Source of the DNA: Neoceratodus forsteri
Taxonomy: Eukaryota; Chordata; Ceratodontiformes; Ceratodontidae
Assembly: GCA_016271365.2 (NCBI GenBank)
Contig: CM057453.1
Location: forward strand, 1,075,345,001 to 1,075,409,000
Direction: 5' to 3'
DNA length: 64,000 nt
In this document: piece by piece, positions 47,185 to 59,086 of the stretch
Layout: each line of letters opens with the position of its first letter
Numbering within the stretch: the stretch's first letter is position 1
Notes under the pieces: model-generated
The model's database searches: none
Seen by the model: the letters and a program-made list of their open reading frames with translations, nothing else
What the model was told of the DNA's origin: nothing
Translations under genes and position numbers: made by a program

Positions 47185-50100
47185 ATAAGATTTCTGTCAT
47201 GGAATGTAAATGGGCTTAAAACTATTGTCAAGAGGAAAAAAGCTTGGTCTTTAATTAAAAAATTAAAGGGGGATATTATCTTCCTGAAAGAAATTCATAT
47301 GGATAAGAAGGAGTCCCTGCGCCTGGGGGAGTCATGTGGAGGTTCTTTTTTTGGTGTCCCCCTTTACATCCAAGGCGTGGGGGGTGGCTATCTGGATTCA
47401 TCCAGGTCTCCCTCATAGAGTCCCTTCAGTCCTCTCAGACCCCCAGGGCAGCTATGTACTTGTGGAGGTCGAGGTGGGATCGAGGAGGCTGACACTGGGG
47501 TCTGTGTACGGACCAAACTTTGACTCTCCAGACTTCTTCACTCACCTAGGGGTGACATTGGGCCCTTACCCTGATACTATTATTCTGGCGGGGGATTTTA
47601 ATACATATTTAGACCCCAAACTGGACCACTCAAGGGGCAGAATGGGACACCCTCTTCATAGTACAGTGGCCCTTAAAGCCCTGGCGCGAGGTGGGGACCT
47701 TTGGGAGGCTTTGAGGCACTGTCACCCTGGGGACAAGGCATATTCCTTTTATTCCCATGCCCATGGGATATATACCAGACTGGATTACTTGTTCCTCCCC
47801 TCGGAGATATAAGATGAGGTCACAGAGGCCTCCTATGGACCATTGACTGTTTCTGACCATGTCCCTCTTAGATTGACTCTATGTTTGCCTGATAGATGCC
47901 CAGTCGATACCCAGTGGAGGATGAACCCAGCTCTCTTATTAGATTCCCAATATTTTGCCCAGATTAAAGAACGACTTGAGGAATACATATTGTTAAACCC
48001 CCCGGAAGACACTAGTGTCAGTAATGTGTGGGAATGCCTTAAGGCTTTCATTCAGGGAGAGACCATTTCTTACGCTGCATTTAAAAAAAAAAGGCCTTGA
48101 GTTGGGAAGAGGAAGACTTAGATAGAACTATAGTAGACTTGGAAAGACAGCATATGATGGCTCACTCCTCCTAAGTATCTAAAACATAAAGGTTGTTAAA
48201 AGGACAGCTTAGCCAATTATCATCCAGGAGACTGGAGCGCAACTTAATAGTAACAAAATCACATGTATGTTTTGATGGAGATATAAGGGGGAAGTGGTTA
48301 GCAAGTTTAATTAAGGGCAGGAGATTGGAGAGGTCTATTCTTTTACTAGAAAGCACCCCGGAACACTTACTTACAACCAACAAGAAATAAATAGTGCTTT
48401 TAAAGCATTTTACTTATCTCTCTACGACTGAATTTCCAGCAGGGGCAAGTCTAGACTTCTTTCTGGATAATATCCAGATGCTCTCCCTTACCCTTCATGA
48501 GGCGGCAGGGGTGGATTCACCGCTTTTGCTCTCTGAAGTTGAAAGGGCTGTCTGGAAAGCCAACAGGGGCAAGGCACCAGGCCCTGATGGCATTCTGATA
48601 GAATTCTATAAGCTCATGTGGGACTCATTGAGTCCTCTTATGTATCGGATGATGAATGAAGCTTTGGAGACAGGGGTGCTTCCTCCTTCTCTTCTCATGG
48701 CTACAATTAACATTTTGCCTAAACCGGGGAAAGACCCCACCAAGTGCAGGTCATACAGTCCAATTTCCCTGCTTAACTCAGATTATAAGGTTATAACTAA
48801 GATACTTGCCTCCAGACTGGAGCAGTACCTCCCGAAGTTGATACATCCAGATCAGGGAGGCTTTGTGAAGGGCAGACAGGCAAAACATAACCTTAGGAGG
48901 ACAATAAATATTATGCACCATTGGAGGGGGGAAGGGAAGGTGGTCTCGTGGCATTATACGCAGAAAAAGGCTTCGGCCGGGTCAAATAGCCACTTATGTT
49001 GGCAGTTCTATGAAAATTTGGCTTTGCGGAGGGAATAATGGGGTGGATCCAGGCTCTTTATAAAAAAACCCAGGCCCAGATTTTAACCAATAATGTACTA
49101 TCGTCCCCATTTGTTCTTACTAGAGGAATGAGGCAGGGTTGCCCTCTCTCTCCTCTACTCTATGTCCTTACTATCGAGGCGCTGACGGGAGCAGTTTGGC
49201 AGGAGGGGTCAATTGAGGGGTTAACCTGGAAAGGGAAGAATAATGTGATCTGTCTCTTTTTGCAGACGATATCCTTCTCTTCCTTAGGAACCCTGATAAG
49301 GCATTGCCAGCATTGATCAAAATATTTTGACTATATCGCCAATATCTGGTCATAAGATAAATTGGTCAAAATGTGAGTGGATGCCCATGGGGAAGACAAA
49401 GAAATCAATAACCCTGGGTTCGGTAGTGGTACCCCCCTCCACTTCAATTAAATATCTAGGAGTGATATTAACTGTTAAACTGTTCCTTATAGCTATAACT
49501 AATCTCCTTCCAGTGATCCAAAAAATAAAAGAACAGTGCATTAACTGGAGGGCATTATCCCTGACATTAATTGGGCAAGTTAACTTGGTGAAAATGAGTA
49601 TCCGCCCGGAGTTTTTGTGTATTTTTCAGACTCTCCCAATAGGTATACCTAACAAATACATACTAGAAGGTGCTATAACTCAGCTCTTGTGGCAGAGCAA
49701 AAGATCTCGGATAAAAAAGGAGATACTTTGGCTGCCAGTGGGTGGGGGGGTTTAGGGTTACCCAGTGTTAAACAATACTACCTTGCCACACAGTTGGCAC
49801 ATATTCAGGATCTGGTGAGAGGGGGGTCATTTTGGCCGGGTTGGGTAGACATGGAGAACTCGTTGTCATGCCCACTATATAATCGTACTATGGTAGATTA
49901 CCTTTATGATGGATCCTTTGCAAGGCTCCCTAATCCCTGTTCTAATACTACCTTTAGGGCATGGAGAGAAGCACACCTTATCCTCCAACATGTTCCCACC
50001 TTTTCCCTGGATATGGATTTGGGAGCTATGCTGAGGGAGAGGATCGGGAACATCAGATACTTAAGATGTGGAAAAAACAGGGCCTGTATACTGTAGGTCA

Positions 50101-50940
50101 AATATGGGAGTATGGGGAAGCAGTCCCCTTTAGGGAGCTATCAAGAAGATTGACCTTCAGTGCATCCCACTTCCTCCTTTGGGTCAGAATTCAAGGAGAG
50201 GTGAAAGCCAGATGGGTGCAGGGAAAGGCCTTTTCCCAATCCCCTTTAGAGGAATTATTTATAGGCCGAAGTGGTGACCCCTCCTTTAAACATTTGAGAA
50301 GCTGCTACAGATTATTGATGGGAGCATTCCGAAACCCCCTTGGGAGACTCATATCCAGATGGGAATGTGATGTACTACCTGATGAGTTTACAGGTGGGGA
50401 CTGGATACAGATCCTTAAGAATCTTTTAAAATGCTTTGTCAATAATAAGCTCCAAGCTATCCAATACAATATTTTTACTCGAGCTTACTTTACCCCAGAA
50501 CTGGCCAAAAAATAGATCCATGTGCCTCTGATATATGCCCAAGGTGTGAGATCCATGTTGGGTCCTTTTTTCACATGATTTGGGAATGCCCGAAGATTCA
50601 GACCTTTTGGGGGGCATATGGGCTCTTTTATCACAAATACTGTGCTACCCCTTGAGGTTGGATCCCATTGAGGCTCTCCTGGGGCTTCCTTTGGGGTATG
50701 GGAAAACTAACAGGCCTAATCTGGGTCTACATCGATTAGGGATTGCTGTGGGTCTCCAAAATATTGTAATGTGTTGGATGACCAAGGAGGCTCCTTCTGT
50801 AACTGTCTGGCTAAGCTCATTGTTGGAATGTATGAAACTGGAAAGGATCCAGTACAAAGTACGGAAACAAATGGATAAATATATGACAATATGGGGCCCA
50901 CTGGAATGGGTGATGCAACAAAACTGGTTCCCTATGTTCT
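47185..50940 (+). pseudogene. L1 ORF2: endonuclease, reverse transcriptase, zinc motif
   Basis: Endonuclease motifs: FLSWNVNGLK (about 47191), KEIH for the family's QETH, LGSVYGPN (47497), LAGDFNTYLDP (about 47587-47620) and TVSDHVPLRL (47845). Reverse transcriptase: GKAPGPDGILIEFYK (48570), SYSPISLLNSDYKVITKILA, HPDQGGFVKGRQ, then a frameshift and a decayed motif A (AEKGFGRVK instead of AEKAFDRVxW, with a stop). RGMRQGCPLSPLLYVL follows (49124). The FADD active site survives only in another frame near 49255-49270, since a T-run is one base too long. KINWSKCEWMPMG, KEILWLP and a C-x2-C...H-x4-C zinc motif (CPRCEIHVGSFFHMIWEC, about 50536-50590) close the protein. At least six breaks are present. 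Confidence 0.9.
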
Positions 50941-51086
50941 GAGGCAACCTTTCTCTAATACTGTAGTCTCCTTTTGGCATAAGTAATATCTGATCTATTA
51001 CTAAAGATGTATCCTTCTGTGTAAAAAGTGCATTTTGCTCTGTGTTAGAAAAATAAAGTTTATAAAAAAAAAAATGACTGTCACCA

Positions 51087-51441
51087 TTTATGAATTTTTT
51101 GTCTGTCACTGTGTCTCGTCTCACGTAAAACTATAGCTATTGGCTAGCAGTTGTCAGTGTGGCTAAGTTGGTAGCACCCCTGGGCTGGATAATTGTGGGT
51201 GTACTAGTCCCACACTGGGGTTGGGCTCATGCCATAAATGTTGTGCAGTGAGATCACGAAAGTGTGAGGATCCAACAAAGAGAAATAATAATAGTTACCT
51301 GCAGTTTGGTTTTCCACTTTAGCTCCAGTTGAGTCTCCTACCCTCACTCTGGTGCAATGCCACCTCCACCACTCTCGAGCGCCTCCCACAATGCAACGAA
51401 CCACCAGTGGCCACAGGGAGAGGCAGACGGACAGACTGATT
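51087..51441. other. unassigned sequence with weak tRNA-like segment
   Basis: tggctaagttgg (51162-51173) fits a pol III A box and tactagtcccac (about 51203-51214) is a poor B box. This could be part of a tRNA-derived repeat. Nothing else is recognised before the 3-kb block begins. Confidence 0.3.
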
Positions 51442-51714
51442 TTTATGTTTGCTTGCACGCATGTGCAAGAAACATAGTACCATCATCCGAGTTTTCCAGA
51501 GGTGTGTCAGCCTCTTCCAATTCAGTCAGTGTGTTTGCAGGCATGGTCACAGTGCACCAATCACTGCTCCAGCTGTCTATGACAGCAGTTGAAAATGCAG
51601 TGGCATAGAGCTGAAAGGGAGAGCTCCGCTTCAGTAAGCAGAGCTTCCCCCCTCAACACGCACGCAGTCATATTGCGTGCTGACGCGCTCCCCCCCCCCA
51701 ACGCTCATACTGTA

Positions 51715-52022
51715 TTAGCCGACGGGGATGGCCAATGCCCCTTCGTCTCCACGCCGCCCCCCCAAAAAGCTTTCCTGGTGCCAAGCTGAGCCACCCCAGC
51801 GTGGCACACATTCACATGGCCAATGGGGTGCCCAATCCCTGTTGGCACCAGCCGCCCCCAAACAGCCTTACAGCTTCCATGCTCAGGACCCCACCCAGCA
51901 TGGGCGCAAACCCGTATAGCTGTGAGGGTGTCAATCCCGCCGGCTCCAGACCCCCCAAACAGCTTTTCCAGCCGCACGCTGTGAGCCCACCCCACCATGG
52001 CAAACGCCCCACGCCATCTTAA
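51715..52022. repeat. GC-rich minisatellite in block copy 2
   Basis: About three units contain gccaatgccc, tgcccaatcc or tgtcaatccc, then a ccaccccag/cccacccag word and atggcaaacgcccc-type ends. They are more diverged than those in copy 1 and one unit fewer. Confidence 0.65.
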
Positions 52023-52239
52023 TAGTAAAAACAAAAAACTGTAAATTAAAAAGCGGTCCCTCGCAGTCTCCCTGCCCTCACCCGCACTCACACACTGCGC
52101 ACCTGCCTCCCCACCCCCACCCCATACTTGCCTCCGGAGTCTGGCACGACGATCTTCGGTGGACCGGGAACACGTCTGCACTCTTCAAAGCCGACCACAA
52201 ACTGAGAAAATGCTGGTAAACTCTATAATGTAATAGATA

Positions 52240-53975
52240 GGGTTTTTTCAACTTTGTTGCATATCTCAGGCATTTTTTGGAATTTTTGCACCAAATTTTC
52301 AACATGGGGTTTTTGGGACCCCTTCTCATGAGTGCTGTCACTGTCATGGCGTTAATCAGGCCCGAAGGGTGATTTGCAGTCACTGCACGAAATCACCTTT
52401 TGGGACTGATTAACAAAACGACACTGCCAGTGTTCTTAAGGTTGGCTCTCAAAAAGCCTATTTTGAAAATTTGGTGGAAAAATTCTTAAAATGACTGTTT
52501 TACGAGCGTGCGTTGCGCAGTTCCTACGCACACTTGTAAATTCGCGACTTTTCACTATTTTCACTCCAGATTTTCAACATTGCCATTTTACCACACCTTC
52601 TTATGAGCAGTACAGCTGTCATTTTTCACATCTGACCCAAAACATGTTTCCGCCCATGTAGCGCACAATGGCACAGTTGGTGTGCGAAATCAATGTACGG
52701 GGCACATTAAGAAAATCACAGTGACACTGTTCATGAGCAGAGGTCTTAAAATGGCTATGTTAAATTTAGTGAAACAGTTCCTAAAAATGACTGTTTTACG
52801 AGTGTGCGTTGCAGAGTTCCTACACACGCTTGTAAGTTCGCAAATTTTCAATATTTTCACTCCGGATTTTCAACATTGCCATTTTACCACACTTCCTTAT
52901 GAGCAGTACAGCTGTCATTTTTCACATCTCGCCCACAACGTGCTTCTGCCCATGTAGCGCACATTGGCGCAGTCGGTGTGCGAAATCAATGTAAGGGACA
53001 CATTAAGAAAATCACAGTGACACTGGTCATGAGCAGAGGTGTTAAAATTTCTATGTTGAAAATTTGGTGAAAAAAATCACAAAAATGACTGTTTTAGGAG
53101 CGCACGTTGAGCAGTTCCTACGCACGCTGGCAAGTTTGCGAATTTGTAATATTTGCACACCAGATTTTCAACAGTGCCATTTTACTGCACTTCCTTATGA
53201 GCAGTACAGCTACCATTTTTCACATCTCACCCAAAATGTGTTTCCGCACATGTAGCACACAATGGTACAATCGGTGTGCGAAAACAATGTTTGGGACAGA
53301 TTAAGAAAATCACAGTGACACTGGTCATGAGCAGAGGTCTTAAAATGGCTTTGTTGAAAATTTGGTGACAAAACTCCTAAAATGACTGTGTTATGAGTGA
53401 GCATTGCGCAGTTTCCACGCACCCTTGTAAGTTAATGAATTTGTAATATTTTCAGTCCAGATTTTCACCAGTGGCATTTTTCCACACCTCCTTATGAACA
53501 GTACAGCTGTCATTTTCCACAACATGGCTGAAATGTGTGTTCACACTTTCAGCACAGAAATGCATGGTCGCTGTGGGGAATCATTGTTCGGGACAGATAA
53601 AGAAAATCACACTGATACTGTTCATGATCGGAGGTCCCAAAATACTTGTGTTAACAATCTGCTGTAAAAAAAAATTCCCAAACTAGTTACATTACGGTTG
53701 TGTATTGCACAGTTTCTATGCACGCTCGTGACTTCACCAGTTTTTTTAAGATTTTCACAGCAGATTTTCAACATTGCTATTTTTTACACCTCCCCATGAA
53801 CAGTACCGCTGTCATTTTTCACATCCTGTTCAGAATGTGTTTTTGCCCCAATGGTGCCAAATGCCGTAGTCGCTCTGCAAAAGCAGTTTTCGTCTAACAA
53901 ACTGATATTGCCACTGTTCATGAGGTGGAGGTCACAAAAAAACCATGTTGAAAATTTGGAGTGAAAATACCAATG
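52240..53975. repeat. array of ~297-bp inverted monomers, copy 2
   Basis: Units are marked by gaaatca or related words near 52388, 52684, 52980, 53278, 53578 and 53880, giving steps of 296-302 bp. The inverted core is clear at 52502-52537: acgagcgtgcgt and acgcacacttgt face each other across 12 bp. Outer arms are tgaaaatttggtg and cactccagattttca. The second half of each unit is likewise inverted, so the array alternates half-units of about 148 bp in opposite directions. Confidence 0.8.
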
Positions 53976-54462
53976 AATGCCTGAGGCGTTAGGGTTTCTG
54001 ACCATAACGCCCCACCCTGTAGAGAATGACAGGCATCAGGGGTGTGACTTGGGATTCTTGCCTGTAATGCTCATACCATTCCACTCCCACCCACACCCTG
54101 CAGCCAGTGAGAGGCATCAAGGTGTGCCTCGGACTCTTCAGGACCAAACATTACCCCATTCTCCTATACCGCACCCATCTCACCGTATTTCCTGATGGAA
54201 TGGGGTGTGCATAAGGGCCAAAGACCCCAAGGCACATCGTGACACTTGTCAGTGTCTGCAGGGTTGGGTGTGGTGAAATGGCGTGGTTGTTATGCCTGAC
54301 GACCCAAAGGCACACCCCAGTGCCTGTCTCTGCAGGGTGGTGGTGGGGTTGGCTTCAGTTCAATACGTCGCTGCCATTCCTATTACGCAGCTCTGTAACT
54401 TCTACACTACCAATGCCAATGCCAGCAAGCAAACATTCAGCATTGACAAATGCTTGTTAATT

Positions 54463-56029
54463 TAGTATAGCACCCTTTCTGAGCCTGTCCCAAAGACTGA
54501 AACCATCCATATTTTATATCTTGAGGGAGTCACATTGCACTCTATCAGTTAAACACCTCCCCCTGCAGAGTTAAACTTGCACCTAGGACATCCACTACCT
54601 TTTTACTTCCAACAAGAACAAACTCTAGCCAGACAATACATTACATGCAAACTCCTCATAATTAGGTTCGTCAGAGGAGGGAATCTGGAGAGAAAGAAGA
54701 ACATGTACTCCTTGAGCTAGACTACAGGCGCTTCACTCCAAGTCCACCCCCCTCCCCAGCTACACAAGCAGGCTCGTGCTCCAGACACCCCTATGCCAGA
54801 CCAAGAAGCCCATCTCTCCCCCCCAACCAAACCACACTAGCAGGATGTGCAGTCCCAATGCAGCTCTACTGGCTGCTGAACTGAATTGCTGTGGGGGAGG
54901 GATGGGGGGGGATGGAGTGAGGTGACAGCAAACCATTTTCCACATACAAACTGAGACAAGGATAGTAAATAGAATGCAAATGAAAACATTAAAAAAAAAA
55001 GTGTTGCACTATAAATTATTAAAAGCATACGTTTCAAACAATATTTGGACAACATACCATTTTTCAAACAATCTTAAAGAGACTGGGCATTCCTAAAGAC
55101 AGATGAGCAGGTCATTTTCTCCAATCCTCCCTCCCATCCATCACTACAGGAAACAGTACCCTTAGTCTGCCACCAGAGTGGGACAAACCAGTCTGTGAGC
55201 TGCTGGTCAGCTTGGCTCCTAACCTTTAAAAACTGGTACCCAAATCAATATTTTTAATGTCCATCGTTTTGGAGATGCTGTGCTGATCACACACACACAC
55301 ACACCCCCTACCCGTGTTTTTTTAAGACTTCTGCTGTCAGATGCAGTCTATTCCGTTAGAATTTGTGAGTTACACCTAATTAAGAGGGAGAGAGAGAGAG
55401 AGAGAGAGAGTGTGTGTGTCTGTTCTCTGGTTACAGTCTATGCCTACATAGCTATGCCTTAAATCTTATCAGAATGGGTAGTTTGATACCTTTTAGAATT
55501 CAAAGGCAGCTATTAAGATTAATGGGTTAAGTTGCAAATGCTGTGGAAGTGATGGACTGCAGACTTAGGAAACAGCTGGGAAGAAAAACAATAGAACTGT
55601 GATTTGATTGCCAGTCTCTGAGCAGCACAGGCATTATCAGAAGTAAGGGAGAGAGCCCCCTCTCAAAATGAAGTCGAGGTCTCTGACCCCTCCGGACTCC
55701 CCAGGTCTACACCCCTGGTTGCAGGGTTTCTGAAGTGCTGACAATCCCTTTGTACTGGTTAATTTCTGGATTCTATATATAGTATCCCCTGTATTTGAAA
55801 CTGCAGTGCTATTTAATAGAGTGCCTTTCTGCAGTGCTGTTATACTGTGGTTCAATCACCATCTGGTTCTGTAACAGTGTTTTCACATAATTTTACAGGA
55901 CAGGTTGCTTTTCTGTTTCAGATATGCAGTCATCCTTTTGTACTGTTGGTTTTTGGTTGTCTAACCTGTGACCATTATTTCATGATCCTCTAAGTTGTAT
56001 ATGTTGGTAGTGGTGGTTTTCACCATCAC
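54463..56029. other. unassigned sequence with two microsatellites
   Basis: A (CA)n run at 55288-55304 and a (GA)n/(TG)n run at 55387-55420 lie in otherwise unremarkable sequence. No exon is supported by both a frame and splice sites. It separates the block copy 2 from the CR1 tail and THAP gene to the right. Confidence 0.45.
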
Positions 56030-56150
56030 AGAAACATAGAATCTGTCGGCAGATAAGGACCATACGGCTCACCTAGTCTGCCCATTTCCCTTCTCACCTT
56101 TCTGTTTTCTGCCTAACTAATTTACCTGTGATACTGTGGCTATAGGCTGT
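56030..56150 (-). mobile_element. CR1 3' tail fragment
   Basis: cacagaaacatagaatctg, then cagataagg and ctagtctgccc (56031-56088), are the complement of a CR1 3' terminus. The coding part is absent, so it is a very short 5'-truncated copy. Confidence 0.75.
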
Positions 56151-56469
56151 TTCTATATTAAAGCTCTTTTTACCTTTCTTTTCCTATGTGACAAAGCCAC
56201 ATTTTCGAGTATCTGCCAGTGCCTTCTGTCTGAGTTTCAATAACTGTGTGACTTGTTTGGATGTGGTTGTGGTTTGTTGTGTGCTACCCAATAAACCTCT
56301 TATCAAGTACTTACACTTCTGCAGACACACTTATCCATTTGAGCCTAACTCTTGAACAAGGTATTCTTTTGTTAAGACTGAAAAGTATATAATATTTGTA
56401 GAAGATGCCTACCGATATGTTGCAGCTAGCTGTGGTAACACTACCAAGATGGGGTATTCCTTGTTCACT

Positions 56470-56933
56470 TTTTTTTTATCATTAGTATTTATTCCCCGGT
56501 TTTTGTGGAGCTGGAAGATGGCTCCAGATCCCCCCTTGGGGGACTTGCATCCATCCGAAGCTGATGTCCCCATCACCTGAAATGCCACTAGGGACCATCA
56601 TGGAGCCTGCCAGCTCCATTTTCTCCCCACCCTGTTGTGGCCGCATGTTCGCTTGTGGAGGCACACGCATACTGCAGTTCCGCAATGCCCTCCCTTCTTG
56701 CCACTCTCTGTCCTGTGCTGCTCACAGACCTCCACATCAGGGCAGCTATGCGGTGGTAGCAACAAGGTCCCTCCCCGGGAGAGGAGAGCTGCCTCATGGC
56801 TGCTCAGACCTGCTCCCCGCCTCCCTCCCTCCCCCAGCTGAGATGACACAGGGTCATTCCCAAACCAGGGTCACCGGGTTTGTCTTGGGGTGTGGCGCCC
56901 AGTGCCTCAACCTCAGTGCCACCAGGCTGGCCT
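56470..56933 (-). mobile_element. tRNA-derived SINE, copy C, inside the THAP exon
   Basis: This 464-bp minus-strand insertion begins with its poly-A tail as a T-run (56470-56477). It is flanked by ccttgttcact (56459-56469) and ccttgtttact (56934-56944), a target-site duplication with one difference. Its head, read on the minus strand, is tggtggcactgaggttgagg and matches copy A. It is identical in length to copy D. It splits the THAP coding sequence. Confidence 0.85.
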
Positions 56934-57267
56934 CCTTGTTTACTCTTCCAAAAGATGTGCACTACCAAACCCTGTGAAACTGATTTGTGAAAACCAGACA
57001 TGCTGATTGGTATGTTTGTACCGACACAAGTGTATTGTGTTCTGCACATTTCACCCTGGAATGTTTCAACCCATTCATACTTGCAGGCACAAATTGAATC
57101 TTGTGCTTGAACTGTGACTGCTTCCTGACTCAGTACCAACCAGATACAGTGAGAAGCCTGATGCCAAGGAAGCCACAGTCACCAAGGTAGATGCTGAGTT
57201 TCTGTTTGACATTCCTGTGAAGAAGAGGATATCAGGTGGCTCATGCTGCAAGAGACAACTAGCCAAG

Positions 57268-59086
57268 GTAAGGTTACATGCATGTAACTCACGACTACCG
57301 TACAGCTGCATATGTGGCTTTGATGTCTAAGTCGATGGACAACACTTCTCATGGCATGTTGGGACCATGGCTGCAATGCGGTCCATATTAACCATATCTC
57401 TGCAAGAGAGTGTCATGATTCAGTATCAAGAGGATTGCTGTCCTGTGCAGTGTACTGAGGGATACTGTGAATGGTGCCTACCGTGGGCGTATCATTTTCT
57501 GTAAGTTTCAATTATTCCCTTTCTCAGCATGACTTAATTGTACACTGTATGGCCTATAGCAACAGTGTACATGGTAATTTCTTCTTTTTAATTTTAAATA
57601 ATTGTCAATGTGTAATTTTTTTTTTTTTTTTTTGCTTTCTTCTTTCCGACAACAATCAAGGCCCAGGAGGAGTGACTTGCCTGGCATGGTAGGAGTCAGA
57701 AAGTACTGTACTGTGACCTGGGGTGGTGGGGCAGCTTCATCTGCCTCTGACTGCTAGGCTATGTTTTTCCACTAAGCCCTTCCTTATCCCTCCCAAGGGG
57801 CGTGGTCCTGAGAAGTCACCAAGCGGAAGACCTGTTAGGGCTTCGTGTAGGATGGGTGAGCTCAGTCCTATCTCCAGAATACCCCTGCCAGCCCCAGTGT
57901 GGATGTGTGATGCCTCCTTCACATGTCAGGTGAGTGAGTACATGCCCATGTAAGGCCACTTCAGAGGGACCACTTATTCCTTCAAGCACAACACACCCTC
58001 CCATTGTTCCACCAGGGGGTTGTCATGCAACAGAAGGCAGTGCCTTCCCTCCGCAAGGCAGGAGTTGTCCATCAAATAGCTGAACCCCTCCTCACTGGTT
58101 GCCAAAAGACATCCTGGTGTCAGTGGCCAAACTCGTGTTTCCTGGCTGTCAAGTGATAGCTGTACACTGTGCTAGCCGGCCTCCAGTGTTTACTGCTGAT
58201 GTTTAATTGGACATTCTGTCCATTTTCTAGACATTGTATGTCTATATTGTTGAGTCTAACAGTTGTTTAAGTTTGAAAAGTTATGACTTATTGATGTACA
58301 GCGTTAGTTTGACACGACTCCATGTTTTGCAGTGATTTCCACTGGTTACACCTATGGGGTTCACTACTGCACCATGCTGGTGAGCTCCAATGGATCTACG
58401 ATCGGTCATTGACAAAAATCTTGTAGAACAACTGTACAGTGAAACTGTTATGTCGACCGCATTTGAGGTCGGCATAAGGTTTCTCACTTCCTACCATGTT
58501 TTCTTCAGGTGGGCTTCGCGCCCTGAATTCCCAATGTGGGGGGCTGTGCACCTTCACCCCCCCCCACCAAATATAATCAACTTTGATTAGGGAGGGGTCC
58601 AGGAACCCCAGAATACAGTGTTGGGATCCAGCACTGACACTACAGTGATCTGGCACTGTAATCACTGTAGTGTTAGTCATTGTCAAAATGTCGCTGTTGG
58701 AGGGGTGTACCTGCTCCAACAAGGGTGAAGCACTTTTCACCATGCCATGCACTCTTCAATTTTTGCAGTAATTACCAAGCAAGGTAAGAAGTACATATAA
58801 CGGTGTTACTTCAAATGATTTATTGGTATGTGAACAGTATTAGTGTTTTTTCTATGTAAGTGTTACAATGCGTGCATGCTGCATGATGTGCACCTCATAC
58901 TGAATTTATTTGCATGTCACTCTCCAATTTCTGGAACACTACACATCTTTTTGAACTGTTATTTTGCAATGCAGTGTATACATTGCACAGTACCCTGAGG
59001 TGTGTTGGTGAGCCAAAATTGTATTGTTATAGAGAGAAAAAAAAGTGAGCCACACTGGAAATGTTCTTCATCACATGTTGATTATT
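57268..59086 (+). other. first intron of the THAP gene, left part
   Basis: The donor gtaagg (57268) and the acceptor at 59598-59599 join codons in frame. The stretch holds a long T-run (57617-57634), a 12-bp perfect hairpin (58637-58648 with 58662-58673) and several smaller palindromic words at 58440-58700 which may be a small MITE. No coding frame is convincing. Confidence 0.5.

Larger units (their letters stand above)
44622..51074 (+). mobile_element. full-length Tx1-like L1 LINE
   Basis: The element is 6,453 bp long. It is flanked by gattgtcacca (44611-44621) and gactgtcacca (51076-51086), 10 of 11 identical. It has a 5' UTR, ORF1 (44754-45718), a long inter-ORF region, ORF2 (about 47185-50940), an aataaa signal (51052-51057) and a short poly-A tail (51064-51074). 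The family call rests on ORF1 layout and on the C-terminal zinc motif of ORF2. Both frames are broken, so it is no longer autonomous. Confidence 0.85.
51442..54462. repeat. 3-kb repeated block, copy 2
   Basis: Collinear with 28006-31026 in the same orientation. Borders are sharp on both sides: the flanks gagaggcagacggacagac at the left and atttagtatagcacc at the right are not shared with copy 1. The two copies differ by many substitutions and small gaps, so the duplication is not recent. No coding capacity is visible. Confidence 0.85.

Noticed and set aside
51157..51235. A tRNA-derived SINE after the L1
   Set aside because: The A box is good but the B box is poor, and there is no tail or target duplication.
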